A program made the position numbers and the translations under genes. From Candidatus Kapaibacterium sp. (lineage in GTDB: Bacteria > Bacteroidota > Ignavibacteria > Kapaibacteriales > UBA4661), in the NCBI GenBank assembly GCA_025455065.1, contig JALONG010000039.1, forward strand, positions 29,152 to 93,151: 64,000 nt of DNA, read 5' to 3'. The notes under the pieces were generated by a model. That model worked only from the letters and a program-made list of their open reading frames with translations. It was not told where the DNA came from and did no database searches. The number at the start of each line of letters is the position of its first letter. The first letter of the stretch is position 1. Below are positions 34,836 through 43,438 of the stretch, piece by piece.

Positions 34836-35354
34836 ATGAATCCGCTTGAACAAATGCAGCAAGAAATTACAAGCTATTTTCTTGCAGAAAAATACGAAAG
34901 TGTCATTTTTGTTTCGATTGGCGCACTTGCGTTGGCGACTTCCGCGTGGCTCTGGCTCAGTTCCGCTAATTTTGCCGCTACATTCAAAGCAATGTCCTAT
35001 CCGCTTGTCGCTGTGGGGCTTATTCAAATTGTCGTGGGCGGTTCGGTTCTTTTGCGAAGCGATATTCAAATCGCCACATTTACCAAGCAGGTTGTTTCCG
35101 CGCCCCAGACATACAAAGCCGATGAAATGAGGCGTATGGAAACGGTGAACAAGAATTTTACGCTGTATAAATGGGTTGAAATAGCACTCCTTCTGTGTGG
35201 AATTATCATCACATTTGCTGTTTCTCGCAATAGCGCTTGGTATGCCGCAGCCATCGGTTTGATTCTGCAATCTTCGCTTATGCTTGTTGCAGACTTGTTT
35301 GCAGAGCATCGGGCGTATCATTACGTGGATTGTATCAACCGTTTTGTCTCGTAA
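34836..35354 (+). CDS. Small four-helix membrane protein, unknown function
   Basis: 172 aa from ATG 34836 (GAGG seven bases upstream); the track's start lies in the leader. Four hydrophobic segments are visible: about residues 20-42, 48-70, 110-130 and 134-155, separated by a charged loop (QTYKADEMRRMETVNKNFTLY). No signal peptide or catalytic motif is seen. The family is not recognised. It precedes lptC by 33 bp on the same strand and may be co-transcribed with lptC and tpiA. Confidence 0.75.
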   Translation: MNPLEQMQQEITSYFLAEKYESVIFVSIGALALATSAWLWLSSANFAATFKAMSYPLVAVGLIQIVVGGSVLLRSDIQIATFTKQVVSAPQTYKADEMRRMETVNKNFTLYKWVEIALLLCGIIITFAVSRNSAWYAAAIGLILQSSLMLVADLFAEHRAYHYVDCINRFVS

Positions 35355-35387
35355 TCTTGCCTCAGATGTATGTGCCTTCAACACCGC

Positions 35388-36080
35388 ATGAAATCTTATT
35401 TTCGTTATCTAGCCTTGTTTTTGGGTGCGGTGATTGCCGTAGCGTGTGAGCGTGAATCCTCCGCAGGCTTGATAAAACTTGAAACAAAAGATTCTGCGAA
35501 TCATTACAGCATCCGCCCCGTGATTCAATTTGTGGATTCGAGCGCTATGCGAGCGCAGATTTCTGCGGGTTGGGCGAAGGTGTACAATAAAATACGCCGT
35601 AAATACTTGGGCGGTGGCTTGACGGTGGAGTTTTTTAGTAAAAATGGTATTCCCGCAAGCAACCTTACTGCCGATTCTGCGGTGATTGAAGACGACACAA
35701 AAAATATGACCGCACAAGGAACAGTAGTCGTTACATCGGCTTGGACGCAAACAACCGTCCGCACAACCGAACTTCAATGGGATGATGCAAAGAAAAAACT
35801 TCATTCCGACAAGTTTGTGGATATTGCCTCACCAACGGAGTTATTGCAAGGATACGGCTTTGAATCGGATGCAAATTTGGAACACTATACGATTTACAAA
35901 GTAACCGGGCAAACGCTACTTATGGGCGGGACGATGGCGACAACAGCAGCAACAAATGCAAGTATTGGTGCGCCTTCAACGGTAATGCCCAATGGAATAC
36001 CAAACACAATGCCCTCAAAAACAACAACAAAAACTTTATCAACGAGTTCAACCATTCCAAGTTCAACTATTCAACGCTAG
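35388..36080 (+). CDS. lptC: LPS export protein LptC-like lipoprotein
   Basis: 230 aa from ATG 35388. A short hydrophobic leader ends in a lipobox (VIAVAC), so the protein is probably lipid-anchored rather than bitopic as in E. coli. The core has the LptC/OstA-like beta-jellyroll pattern: GGLTVEFFSKNGIPASNLTADSAVIEDDTKNMTAQGTVVV and ELQWDDAKKKLHSD. LptC bridges the LptB2FG extractor to the periplasmic LptA bridge. No other lpt gene is present. The last 45 residues are Thr/Ser-rich low complexity and probably disordered. The tpiA gene begins 13 bp downstream. Confidence 0.85.
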   Translation: MKSYFRYLALFLGAVIAVACERESSAGLIKLETKDSANHYSIRPVIQFVDSSAMRAQISAGWAKVYNKIRRKYLGGGLTVEFFSKNGIPASNLTADSAVIEDDTKNMTAQGTVVVTSAWTQTTVRTTELQWDDAKKKLHSDKFVDIASPTELLQGYGFESDANLEHYTIYKVTGQTLLMGGTMATTAATNASIGAPSTVMPNGIPNTMPSKTTTKTLSTSSTIPSSTIQR

Positions 36081-36093
36081 GGAGAATGTCGCA

Positions 36094-36867
36094 ATGCGAA
36101 AATACTTGATTGCAGGCAACTGGAAAATGTACACCACGCCGCCTGAAGCCACAACGCTGGCAAGTGCCATTGCTGAAAAACAGCAATTTTTGAGTCCACC
36201 CTCAAGCGTTCAAACGCTGATTTGTCCGCCCTACACGAGTATCTATGCGGCTGTGGAGGCTGTTAAAGGGTCGGGTGTGCGTGTCGGGGCGCAAGATTGC
36301 CACACGGAAAATAAAGGCGCATTTACGGGGGAAATTGCCCCGGCAATGGTCAAAGCAAGCGGCTGTTCGCACGTCATTGTGGGACACTCCGAGCGTCGGC
36401 AATATTTCAGCGAGACCAATGCGCTGCTCAATAAAAAAATTCTTGCCGCGCTGAACGAAGGCTTAGTGCCGATTTATTGCGTGGGCGAAACGCTCATTGA
36501 ACGCAAGCAAGAACAAACGATTGCTGTTGTCCGCTCACAACTTGTGGACGGTTTGAAAGATGTTTCCTTGAAAAGTGCAGACCAACTTGTTATTGCTTAC
36601 GAACCTGTCTGGGCAATCGGTACAGGGCTTGCTGCAACATCCGACCAAGCACAAGAAGTTCACGCAGCAATTCGTGGTTTTTTGAAGGAAATTTTGGGCG
36701 CTCATGGCGCAGAAACTCTCATCCTCTATGGCGGCAGCTTGAAGCCTGAAAATGCCGAAGAAATCCTTGCGAAACCTGATGTAGGTGGCGGTTTGATAGG
36801 CGGCGCGTCGTTGCAAGAGGATTCTTTTGCTGCTATTATTGCAATGGCTTGTAAACTTGCGCTGTAA
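36094..36867 (+). CDS. tpiA: Triosephosphate isomerase
   Basis: Glycolytic/gluconeogenic enzyme interconverting dihydroxyacetone phosphate and glyceraldehyde 3-phosphate. It is 257 aa from ATG 36094, which has GGAGAA eight bases upstream; the track's earlier start lies inside lptC. Signatures are AGNWKM with the catalytic Lys, IVGHSERR with the catalytic His, AYEPVWAIGTG with the catalytic Glu, and the C-terminal phosphate loops LYGGSLKPEN and GGLIGGASL. Full length and no unusual features. It is probably co-transcribed with lptC (13 bp gap). Confidence 0.98.
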   Translation: MRKYLIAGNWKMYTTPPEATTLASAIAEKQQFLSPPSSVQTLICPPYTSIYAAVEAVKGSGVRVGAQDCHTENKGAFTGEIAPAMVKASGCSHVIVGHSERRQYFSETNALLNKKILAALNEGLVPIYCVGETLIERKQEQTIAVVRSQLVDGLKDVSLKSADQLVIAYEPVWAIGTGLAATSDQAQEVHAAIRGFLKEILGAHGAETLILYGGSLKPENAEEILAKPDVGGGLIGGASLQEDSFAAIIAMACKLAL

Positions 36868-36926
36868 TTGTAGATATTCCGAACAGAATTTTTTTACCGA
36901 ATTTTATTATCATCTCAGGAGAAACA

Positions 36927-38030
36927 ATGATTTGGCGCTGTGATTTAGTTCCCCAATACGAAGCATACAAATCCGAAATTGATGCGGCGATTCAGCAGGT
37001 GCTGATGTCGGGCAGATATATCCTCGCGGAAAACGTCGCCGCATTTGAACAAGAATTTTCCGATTATGTCGGTGTCAAGCACAGTGTTGGTGTCAATAGT
37101 GGCACTGATGCTCTTATGATGCCGCTTTGGATGTGCGGTTTGAAGCCGGGCGACGAAATAATTACCACGCCTTTTACGGCAATTCCTACCTTTTCTGCCA
37201 TTCGTCATGTGGGCGCAAAGCCGGTTTTTCTCGACCTTGAGCCGGATACGTTTTTGATGAATCTTGACCAACTTCGCTCCAAAATCACCGAGCGCACGAA
37301 AGTTATCGTTCCGGTGCATCTTTTTGGCAATGCGGTAGATGTGGAGCGGATTCGGGAGATTGTCGGCAAAGATATTGTTATTTTGGAAGATTGTGCGCAA
37401 TCGCACGGCGCGAAAGTACGCGGCAAAATGACGGGTTCGATGGGTGATTTTGGCGCATTTAGCTTCTATCCAACAAAAAATCTTGGTGCCTATGGCGATG
37501 GCGGTTTGGTTGTGACGAATGACAAAGATACCGCCGAATTGATGAAAAAACGCCGTATGTACGGTATGATTAGCAAAGACGAATTCGTTACCGACGGCAT
37601 CAATACGCGCTTGGATGAACTTCAAGCAGCGATTTTGCGGGTGAAATTGCGTCACCTCGACAAAATGAATGCTCGCCGTCAGGAACTTGCCGCTATTTAC
37701 GCAGATTTGCTGCCTAAAGAACACGTGCGTCCTCAAGCCGTGCGTCAAGGAATGGAATCCGTATGGCACGTGTACAGTGCAACTGTTAGCGGTCGTCGTG
37801 ATGAGCTTCTCCAATTCCTCGAAAGCCGGAATATTCAAGCAAATGTGTATTATCCCATGCCGACAAGCAAGCAAAAAGGCTACGTTGCGGCATTTGGAAG
37901 CGATGCACCGGGTCTGCCCGTAACGGAACATCTTTCAAAGCATATTATCGCACTACCATTTTATCCTGAAATTGAGATTTCAACGATGGAAACGGTTGCC
38001 AAAGCGATTCGTGAGTTTTACGGAGCATAA
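36927..38030 (+). CDS. DegT/DnrJ/EryC1/StrS-family PLP aminotransferase
   Basis: 367-aa fold-type I PLP enzyme of the sugar aminotransferase family. The PLP lysine lies in FSFYPTKNLGAYGDGG (about residue 190); the cofactor-binding NSGTDALMMPLWMCGL and ILEDCAQSHGAK motifs are intact. Members transaminate nucleotide-linked keto-sugars for lipopolysaccharide, glycoprotein or antibiotic sugars; a few act as dehydratases, but the intact Lys argues for transamination. AGGAGA precedes the ATG. No other nucleotide-sugar genes are adjacent, so the substrate is open. A strong terminator follows, ending this transcript. Confidence 0.92.
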   Translation: MIWRCDLVPQYEAYKSEIDAAIQQVLMSGRYILAENVAAFEQEFSDYVGVKHSVGVNSGTDALMMPLWMCGLKPGDEIITTPFTAIPTFSAIRHVGAKPVFLDLEPDTFLMNLDQLRSKITERTKVIVPVHLFGNAVDVERIREIVGKDIVILEDCAQSHGAKVRGKMTGSMGDFGAFSFYPTKNLGAYGDGGLVVTNDKDTAELMKKRRMYGMISKDEFVTDGINTRLDELQAAILRVKLRHLDKMNARRQELAAIYADLLPKEHVRPQAVRQGMESVWHVYSATVSGRRDELLQFLESRNIQANVYYPMPTSKQKGYVAAFGSDAPGLPVTEHLSKHIIALPFYPEIEISTMETVAKAIREFYGA

Positions 38031-38041
38031 GATTAAAGGCA

Positions 38042-38087
38042 GAAACGTTGTCGTCCAAACCCAAATCGTATGGACGACAACGTTTTC
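38042..38087 (+). terminator. Rho-independent terminator of the aminotransferase gene
   Basis: A 14-15 bp perfect stem (AACGTTGTCGTCCA / TGGACGACAACGTT) around a 13-nt loop, running into TTTTC. It separates this gene from the carboxylase beta-subunit gene. Confidence 0.85.
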
Positions 38088-38150
38088 GCTATAACGAGAA
38101 TGTCCATCCAACTTTCCACCCAACTTTTCATCATTGAGGAGAAGTATTCC

Positions 38151-39701
38151 ATGAGCAATCGTGTCGAACAACTTGAAAAACTACGTGCCGAAGCGCTTTT
38201 GGGCGGTGGCAAAGACCGCCTTGCCACGCAGCACAAACGCGGTAAACTCACTGCCCGTGAGCGTTTGGATGTGCTGTTGGATGAAGATTCGTTCCAAGAA
38301 ATTGATATGTTCACGCGACATCGCTCGACGAACTTCGGTATGGAAAAACAGCGTCCGCTTGGAGATGGCGTAATTACAGGCACGGGAACGATTGACGGGC
38401 GTATTGTCTGTGTCTTTTCGCAAGATTTTACCGTCTTCGGTGGCTCGCTGTCGGAAGTCTATGCCGCGAAGATTTGTAAAATCATGGATTTAGCAATGAA
38501 AATCGGCGCTCCCGTTATCGGTCTGAATGATTCGGGCGGTGCGCGGATTCAAGAAGGTGTGGCTTCACTTGGCGGTTATGCCGATATTTTCTTGCGCAAT
38601 ACCCTTGCAAGCGGCGTAATTCCTCAGATTTCGGTTATTCTCGGTCCTTGTGCAGGCGGAGCGGTGTATTCTCCGGCAATTACGGACTATATTTTCATGG
38701 TGCGCGGCATTTCCTATATGTTCGTTACCGGTCCTAATGTTGTGAAAACCGTTACTCACGAAGAAGTTACGTTTGACGAGTTGGGTGGCGCGGATGCTCA
38801 CGCCGGAAAGTCAGGCGTTGCGCACTTCGCAATGGATAACGAGATTGAATGTTTGAAAGCCGTGCGCAAAATGATGAGTTTTATTCCGTCCAATAACCGC
38901 GACACGCTCCCCTACAAACCCACGAATGACAAGCCGAATCGCCTTTGCTACAAACTTGACACGATTGTTCCCGATAACCCGAATAAGCCCTACGACATCA
39001 AAGAGGTGATTCGGGAAGTCGTTGATGAAGGGGATTTTTTCGAGGTTCATGCGGATTTTGCGCCGAGTTTGGTTGTCGGCTATGCAACGCTGGACGGTAA
39101 GCCTATTGGCATTGTAGCGAATCAACCTGCTGTTATGGCGGGTGTGCTTGACCTCGCCAGCAGCGTTAAAGGTGGGCGGTTTGTGCGTTTTTGCGATGCC
39201 TTCAATATCCCGCTCGTAGTTTTTGAGGATGTCCCGGGATTTTTACCCGGCACCGACCAAGAATGGCGCGGTATTATTCGTCATGGTGCAAAGCTGCTCT
39301 ATGCCTTTTGCGAAGCAACTGTGCCGAAAGTAACGGTTATCACGCGCAAAGCCTATGGCGGTGCATATGACGTGATGAACTCGAAACACATTCGCGGCGA
39401 TTTCAATTTTGCTTGGCCCACAGCCGAAATTGCGGTAATGGGAGCAAAAGGCGCTGTGGAAATTCTCCACGCAAAAGAAGTTCAGAAAGCACCTGAAAAC
39501 GAGCGTACAGCGCTCTTGGCACAGATGGAAGCGGAATACAACGAAAAATTCTGTAATCCTTATGAAGCGGCAGAACGAGGCTTTATTGACGATGTGATTA
39601 TGCCGCACGCAACCCGCAAACGCCTCATTCACGCGCTGAAAATTCTCGAAACAAAGGTGGATACTAACCCGAAGAAAAAGCACGGGAATATACCGTTATA
39701 G
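38151..39701 (+). CDS. pccB: Acyl-CoA carboxylase beta subunit (PccB/MmdA-type carboxyltransferase)
   Basis: 516 aa from ATG 38151 (GAGGAG upstream). A biotin-dependent carboxyltransferase of the propionyl-CoA carboxylase beta / methylmalonyl-CoA decarboxylase alpha family. It carries the acyl-CoA oxyanion sites [14 protein letters not shown] and [21 protein letters not shown] and the TAREREDxLLDxxSF-like N-terminus ([16 protein letters not shown]). With a biotinylated partner it would make methylmalonyl-CoA from propionyl-CoA, or run in the reverse decarboxylating direction. No biotin carboxylase, carrier, epimerase or mutase gene is nearby, so direction and partner are unknown. The upstream terminator makes it an independent transcript. 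Confidence 0.93.
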   Translation: MSNRVEQLEKLRAEALLGGGKDRLATQHKRGKLTARERLDVLLDEDSFQEIDMFTRHRSTNFGMEKQRPLGDGVITGTGTIDGRIVCVFSQDFTVFGGSLSEVYAAKICKIMDLAMKIGAPVIGLNDSGGARIQEGVASLGGYADIFLRNTLASGVIPQISVILGPCAGGAVYSPAITDYIFMVRGISYMFVTGPNVVKTVTHEEVTFDELGGADAHAGKSGVAHFAMDNEIECLKAVRKMMSFIPSNNRDTLPYKPTNDKPNRLCYKLDTIVPDNPNKPYDIKEVIREVVDEGDFFEVHADFAPSLVVGYATLDGKPIGIVANQPAVMAGVLDLASSVKGGRFVRFCDAFNIPLVVFEDVPGFLPGTDQEWRGIIRHGAKLLYAFCEATVPKVTVITRKAYGGAYDVMNSKHIRGDFNFAWPTAEIAVMGAKGAVEILHAKEVQKAPENERTALLAQMEAEYNEKFCNPYEAAERGFIDDVIMPHATRKRLIHALKILETKVDTNPKKKHGNIPL

Positions 39702-39770
39702 CCTAAAAATACAAATTCGGCAAGTGTTGTTCGTAAACACGTACCTTTTTCACTATCGGAGAGTACTCTT

Positions 39771-40649
39771 ATGCAAAAGTATTGTTTTCGCCTATCAAAG
39801 TTGTTTGTTGCCGCATTATTACTGCTTTCGGAAGGATGTAACCCTCCAAATGGAGTAGATTCCGTGCAATCAAATTTCAAACTTGTATTCGATACAACCA
39901 CCACAGCATGGCACAGAGACTGGTATGTAAGGGATACTTATATGTCTGTCCCCAAAGAGATTACAACATCGCTTGTGGTCATGAATGACCAAGATAGCAT
40001 TCGGTACGAGGCTTTTCTCCCCAAGTCATTGCTTCGTCCGGCAGTAATTGCACACATATCAGATGTAACTTATTATCAGTCTGCAAGAAGTTCAAGCTGG
40101 TCGCGTTTGCTTCTTTACCCTGATGAAAGAGATGAAAGAGGCTTCCAAAACTGTGAATCATGCTCAAGCCCATCCGCTGCGCACAAAGAAAAAAACAGAT
40201 CAGATTTGTATTGGTGTTATTATCAGTTTGAACATATATCATTTGCTTCGTTAATAACAGCTCCCTTCAAAGCACGTTTTCAAGTTACGGGACTAACAAT
40301 ATTTGACAATCTTATTGAGATTCCAAGCCGCGCAGTAGTTCTTAAAATACAACCCAGTACAAATGGTGGTTTGAGTTTATCATGGCAAAATGAAAGTATT
40401 GCTCAGTACCGATATGTAAGGATTTTGTCCTTTTCACATTCCCCTCCATTTTCTAGGTCATACTGGGTGAAGAATATCTCCGGAATGCAGAACAGTATTG
40501 AACTTTCTTCAAGCGAAGTATCTGCACTGGCTAGGTCTTCAAAAGAATGGAATATCTCAATTGTTTCGGCAAACCTAAAAGTAACTAATCTAGGTAGTGT
40601 TGCTTTAATCGGTATGTCGAGGTTAGAAGAGAGAGTACAAATACCTTAA
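39771..40649 (+). CDS. Hypothetical lipoprotein
   Basis: 292 aa. A hydrophobic leader ends in a lipobox-like LLSEGC, followed by a mature protein starting NPPNGVDS. The middle is rich in Ser and aromatic residues and contains a cysteine pair (NCESCSS). The last 90 residues have a fibronectin type III-like pattern (KIQPSTNGGLSLSWQNESIAQYRYVRI). GGAGAGT precedes the ATG by about 8 nt. It has no sorting tail, so it should be retained at the envelope. The family is not recognised. It lies 69 bp after the carboxylase gene. Confidence 0.8.
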   Translation: MQKYCFRLSKLFVAALLLLSEGCNPPNGVDSVQSNFKLVFDTTTTAWHRDWYVRDTYMSVPKEITTSLVVMNDQDSIRYEAFLPKSLLRPAVIAHISDVTYYQSARSSSWSRLLLYPDERDERGFQNCESCSSPSAAHKEKNRSDLYWCYYQFEHISFASLITAPFKARFQVTGLTIFDNLIEIPSRAVVLKIQPSTNGGLSLSWQNESIAQYRYVRILSFSHSPPFSRSYWVKNISGMQNSIELSSSEVSALARSSKEWNISIVSANLKVTNLGSVALIGMSRLEERVQIP

Positions 40650-40792
40650 AATTCATGTGCTTAATCTAACACTCCTGACACTGTCTGAGGTTATTGGCTT
40701 GCGTTCAAGCGCTTATAGTATTTAGTGACTTTTTGCTATTGACTTTGACACTTCTTTCCTCGCCAGCGCCGTAGTCAATAGCTATGCAGGGC

Positions 40793-40820
40793 TTATACCA
40801 ATTTAATTTGAGACCTGTGC
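40793..40820. repeat. Truncated left end of the 100-bp element
   Basis: TTATACCAATTTA is followed by TTTGAGACCTGTGCA, matching the first 28 positions of copies 1 and 2 with several substitutions. The hairpin end is absent. Confidence 0.55.
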
Positions 40821-40901
40821 AAAAAATAAGGCTTCGATAGCTCAGATTAAGCGCTGCGCTCACTTGGTTGTGAGAGTATGTTACTCAAATGCCCAAACAT
40901 C

Positions 40902-40949
40902 AAATAACGCACAAGCGGCAATAATTTTTTTGCCACTTGTGCGTTATTT
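40902..40949. repeat. 19-bp-arm hairpin upstream of the site-2 protease
   Basis: AAATAACGCACAAGCGGCA pairs with TGCCACTTGTGCGTTATTT with one G-U pair, around a 10-nt loop. There is no T-run after it on either strand. It is either a symmetrical terminator for the upstream gene or a structured element in the protease leader. Confidence 0.75.
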
Positions 40950-41031
40950 ATGCTGTGGAGCGCTTTTTTTGCGCTTGTGAATTTAACAGCTACATTTTCC
41001 GCAAACAATCGCATTTATTTGCACCAAACCA

Positions 41032-42225
41032 ATGGGCTATACCAATCTTCAACCCCCGCAACAAAACTACACTTCTCCCGAATACGAGTACGCACGGCGG
41101 CGCAGTTCGTGGGTGCTGCCGCTTGGGCTGTTTATTTTGACGCTTTTCTCAACACTCATGGCGGGCGCGGCATGGGCTGGGCAGAATTTTCTTGAAGTAA
41201 CAACGTGGGTAAGCGGTGTGCAGTACTCGCTGCTGATTTTAACCTTTCTCGCGTCGCACGAATTTGGGCATTATTTCGCGGCAAAATATCACGGCGTAGA
41301 TGCCACGCTGCCCTATTTTATTCCCGTGCCGCCGCTATTTCTGCCCTTTGGCACAGCCGGCGCGGTCATTCGCACACAAAGCCCCATAATGAGCCGCAAA
41401 GCGCTGTTTGACATTGGTGTCGCGGGACCGATTGCGGGATTTGTGATGTGCGTGATTTTTCTTGTCATTGGCTTTATGACGCTACCTTCGCAAGATTTTC
41501 TCTTTCAAATTCATCCCGAATACCGCCAATTTGGCGGCGCAATCCCCGATTACGGCTTGCATTTTGGCGGAACGCTCTTGTATTCGTGGTTAGAAGGCAT
41601 TTTTGCAAACCCCAACGGCTGGTTACCGCCGATGAACGAAATGTACCATTATCCGTTTTTGTGCGTTGGCTGGTTTGGGCTGTTCGTTACTTCGATGAAT
41701 CTGCTTCCGATTGGGCAGTTGGATGGTGGACACATTGCACACGCGATGTTTTCTCGCGGTCAGGCGCGGATTGGGCGTATGGTCTGGTGGTGCATCGCGG
41801 TTATGGGCTTAGGGTCGCTTTTGAGCTATGTTCACAGCCGGATTATGTTTGATTCGCCCGACTCACTCTACACCTTTTTTCAATCGCTGTTATTGCCGCC
41901 ACTCGACACGCTCCATACCTATTTTCCGGCATTTTATCAACTTTGGAGCGGCTGGGTGCTGTGGGCGGTGATTTTACGGTTCTTCATTCGCATCGAACAT
42001 CCTGAAGTCGAAGACGATGAACCACTCGACGGAAAACGCATGGCTGTCGGTGTGCTGGCGGGATTGATACTGATAGTGAGTTTCTGCCCTACGGGAATTT
42101 TTGAGGTGGAGCGCACGGAGCAAAATAGTGTCCCGAAAAGTATGCCCAGCAAAGGAAAAGGAGAAATGACGCAAGTGGCACAGCCTTCCGCAAAGTATCT
42201 TGTCACAAAGAATCTTGTCAAATAA
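41032..42225 (+). CDS. Site-2 protease family (M50) membrane metalloprotease
   Basis: 397-aa polytopic protein. The zinc motif HEFGH (residues 76-80) lies in a hydrophobic segment, and the third ligand motif LPIGQLDGGH (Asp about 231) lies in another, as in M50 proteases. GTAGAVIRTQSPIMSRKALFDIGVAGPIAG is the family signature between them. Such proteases cut transmembrane segments of anti-sigma factors or signal peptides. No PDZ domain is visible, which sets it apart from RseP. The C-terminal tail of about 35 residues is polar. dprA follows after 21 bp, so they are probably co-transcribed. The natural substrate is unknown. Confidence 0.9.
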   Translation: MGYTNLQPPQQNYTSPEYEYARRRSSWVLPLGLFILTLFSTLMAGAAWAGQNFLEVTTWVSGVQYSLLILTFLASHEFGHYFAAKYHGVDATLPYFIPVPPLFLPFGTAGAVIRTQSPIMSRKALFDIGVAGPIAGFVMCVIFLVIGFMTLPSQDFLFQIHPEYRQFGGAIPDYGLHFGGTLLYSWLEGIFANPNGWLPPMNEMYHYPFLCVGWFGLFVTSMNLLPIGQLDGGHIAHAMFSRGQARIGRMVWWCIAVMGLGSLLSYVHSRIMFDSPDSLYTFFQSLLLPPLDTLHTYFPAFYQLWSGWVLWAVILRFFIRIEHPEVEDDEPLDGKRMAVGVLAGLILIVSFCPTGIFEVERTEQNSVPKSMPSKGKGEMTQVAQPSAKYLVTKNLVK

Positions 42226-42246
42226 CATCCGCAAACCACAGTATTT

Positions 42247-43356
42247 ATGCTGCTTCCCAATCATTGGACTTTACAGGAAATTCTCGCTCTTTCGCTCGTG
42301 CCGCGCATGAGAGCGGTGGATTTGCGTAAGTTTGTGGAAGAATATGTCTCGCTTGAAGCATTATTACAAGCCGCTCCGGTCGAACTTCAGAAAGTGCGCT
42401 TGGGCAATGATACGCTTTTTTCGCAGACAACGGCAACACTGTTGGAAGCCGCAGAACAGCAGCTAACGCTCTGCAAAGAAGCATCGGTGAGGGTTTTACC
42501 CTTTTGGTCGGACGAATACCCCGCGTTGCTGAAAGAAATTTTTTACCCGCCGACGCTCCTCTATGTGCGCGGACGCTTGCAAGCGCCTGATGCTGCGGCT
42601 ATTGCTATTGTCGGCACACGGAACTGCACCGATTACGGAAAAATGGTTGCGGAGCAGTATGCAGAACACTTCGCTTCATCGGGAATTGTGGTTGTGAGCG
42701 GTTTGGCAACGGGGGTTGATACCTTTGCCCACAAAGCAGCCGTAAAGCATGGCGGCATAACGTATGCTGTTATTGCAAGCGGTATTGACAAGATAAACTC
42801 CGGCAGTGCAAGCAATTTGGCACGGGAAATCGGCGAAAAGGGCGCTATTTTAAGCGAGTATCCGTGCGGTGTTCCGGCGCAGCCTGCCTATTTCCCCCGC
42901 AGAAACCGCATTATTAGCGGCGTTTCGCAAGGAACATTGGTTGTGCAAAGTGGAGAAAGAGGCGGTTCGCTTATTACGGCACAATTTACGATTGACCAAA
43001 ACCGTGAATTATTCGCTGTGCCGGGGCAGATTTATTCCGAGCGCAGCAAAGGGACGAATATGCTCATCCAGCGCTCACAGGCGCATTTGACGCTTTCGCC
43101 TCAGGATATGCTCCAAACCTTGGGGCTACTTCGTGCGGATAGCCCACAAAAAGCAAGTGCTGAAACGCTTCCCGATCTTGACAAACTGGAAGCCGCCGTG
43201 TACAAAGAACTCAGTGGCGGCGAAGCAATTCACATTGAGGCGCTTTCAGCAAAAACAAACCTTGCCGTGCAGGATTTACTAGTGCTGTTATTGCAATTAG
43301 AATTTAAGGGCTACGTGAGGCAAATGGCGGGAAAACAGTTTATGCAGAGAAGGTGA
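42247..43356 (+). CDS. dprA: DNA-processing protein DprA
   Basis: 369 aa. The Rossmann-like DprA domain is clear: AIVGTRNCTDYGKMVAEQYAE, VVSGLATGVDTFAHKAAVKHGG, SEYPCGVPAQPAYFPRRNRIISG and GERGGSLITAQFTIDQNRELFAVPGQ. A C-terminal winged-helix domain (about 300-365) completes the usual architecture. DprA binds incoming single-stranded DNA and loads RecA during natural transformation, so its presence suggests, without proving, competence. It is the second gene of a pair with the site-2 protease (21 bp apart) and is followed by a strong bidirectional terminator. No other competence genes are in the window. Confidence 0.96.
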   Translation: MLLPNHWTLQEILALSLVPRMRAVDLRKFVEEYVSLEALLQAAPVELQKVRLGNDTLFSQTTATLLEAAEQQLTLCKEASVRVLPFWSDEYPALLKEIFYPPTLLYVRGRLQAPDAAAIAIVGTRNCTDYGKMVAEQYAEHFASSGIVVVSGLATGVDTFAHKAAVKHGGITYAVIASGIDKINSGSASNLAREIGEKGAILSEYPCGVPAQPAYFPRRNRIISGVSQGTLVVQSGERGGSLITAQFTIDQNRELFAVPGQIYSERSKGTNMLIQRSQAHLTLSPQDMLQTLGLLRADSPQKASAETLPDLDKLEAAVYKELSGGEAIHIEALSAKTNLAVQDLLVLLLQLEFKGYVRQMAGKQFMQRR

Positions 43357-43378
43357 AATCTTGAAGAGTGGAAACAAC

Positions 43379-43416
43379 AAAAGCCCCGCAAGCGCTTCAT
43401 TGCTTGCGGGGCTTTT
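43379..43416. terminator. Bidirectional terminator between dprA and the macroglobulin gene
   Basis: A 14-bp perfect GC-rich stem (AAAAGCCCCGCAAG / CTTGCGGGGCTTTT) with a 10-nt loop has A/T tracts at both bases. It serves both convergent genes. Confidence 0.92.
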
Positions 43417-43438
43417 CTATGACTTTTTCTGCTCAACT

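Larger units (their letters stand above)
40650..41031. other. Intergenic region with repeat remnant and long hairpin
   Basis: 382 bp. It contains the left end of the 100-bp element (TTATACCAATTTA, 40793-40805) in a truncated copy and the long hairpin at 40902-40949. A TTTATTTG box (41014-41021) lies ten bases before the site-2 protease ATG. No gene is supported. Confidence 0.6.

Noticed and set aside
36945-37931. 328-aa minus-strand ORF
   Set aside because: It lies fully inside the DegT aminotransferase gene, which has all PLP motifs. The composition is that of an antisense shadow.
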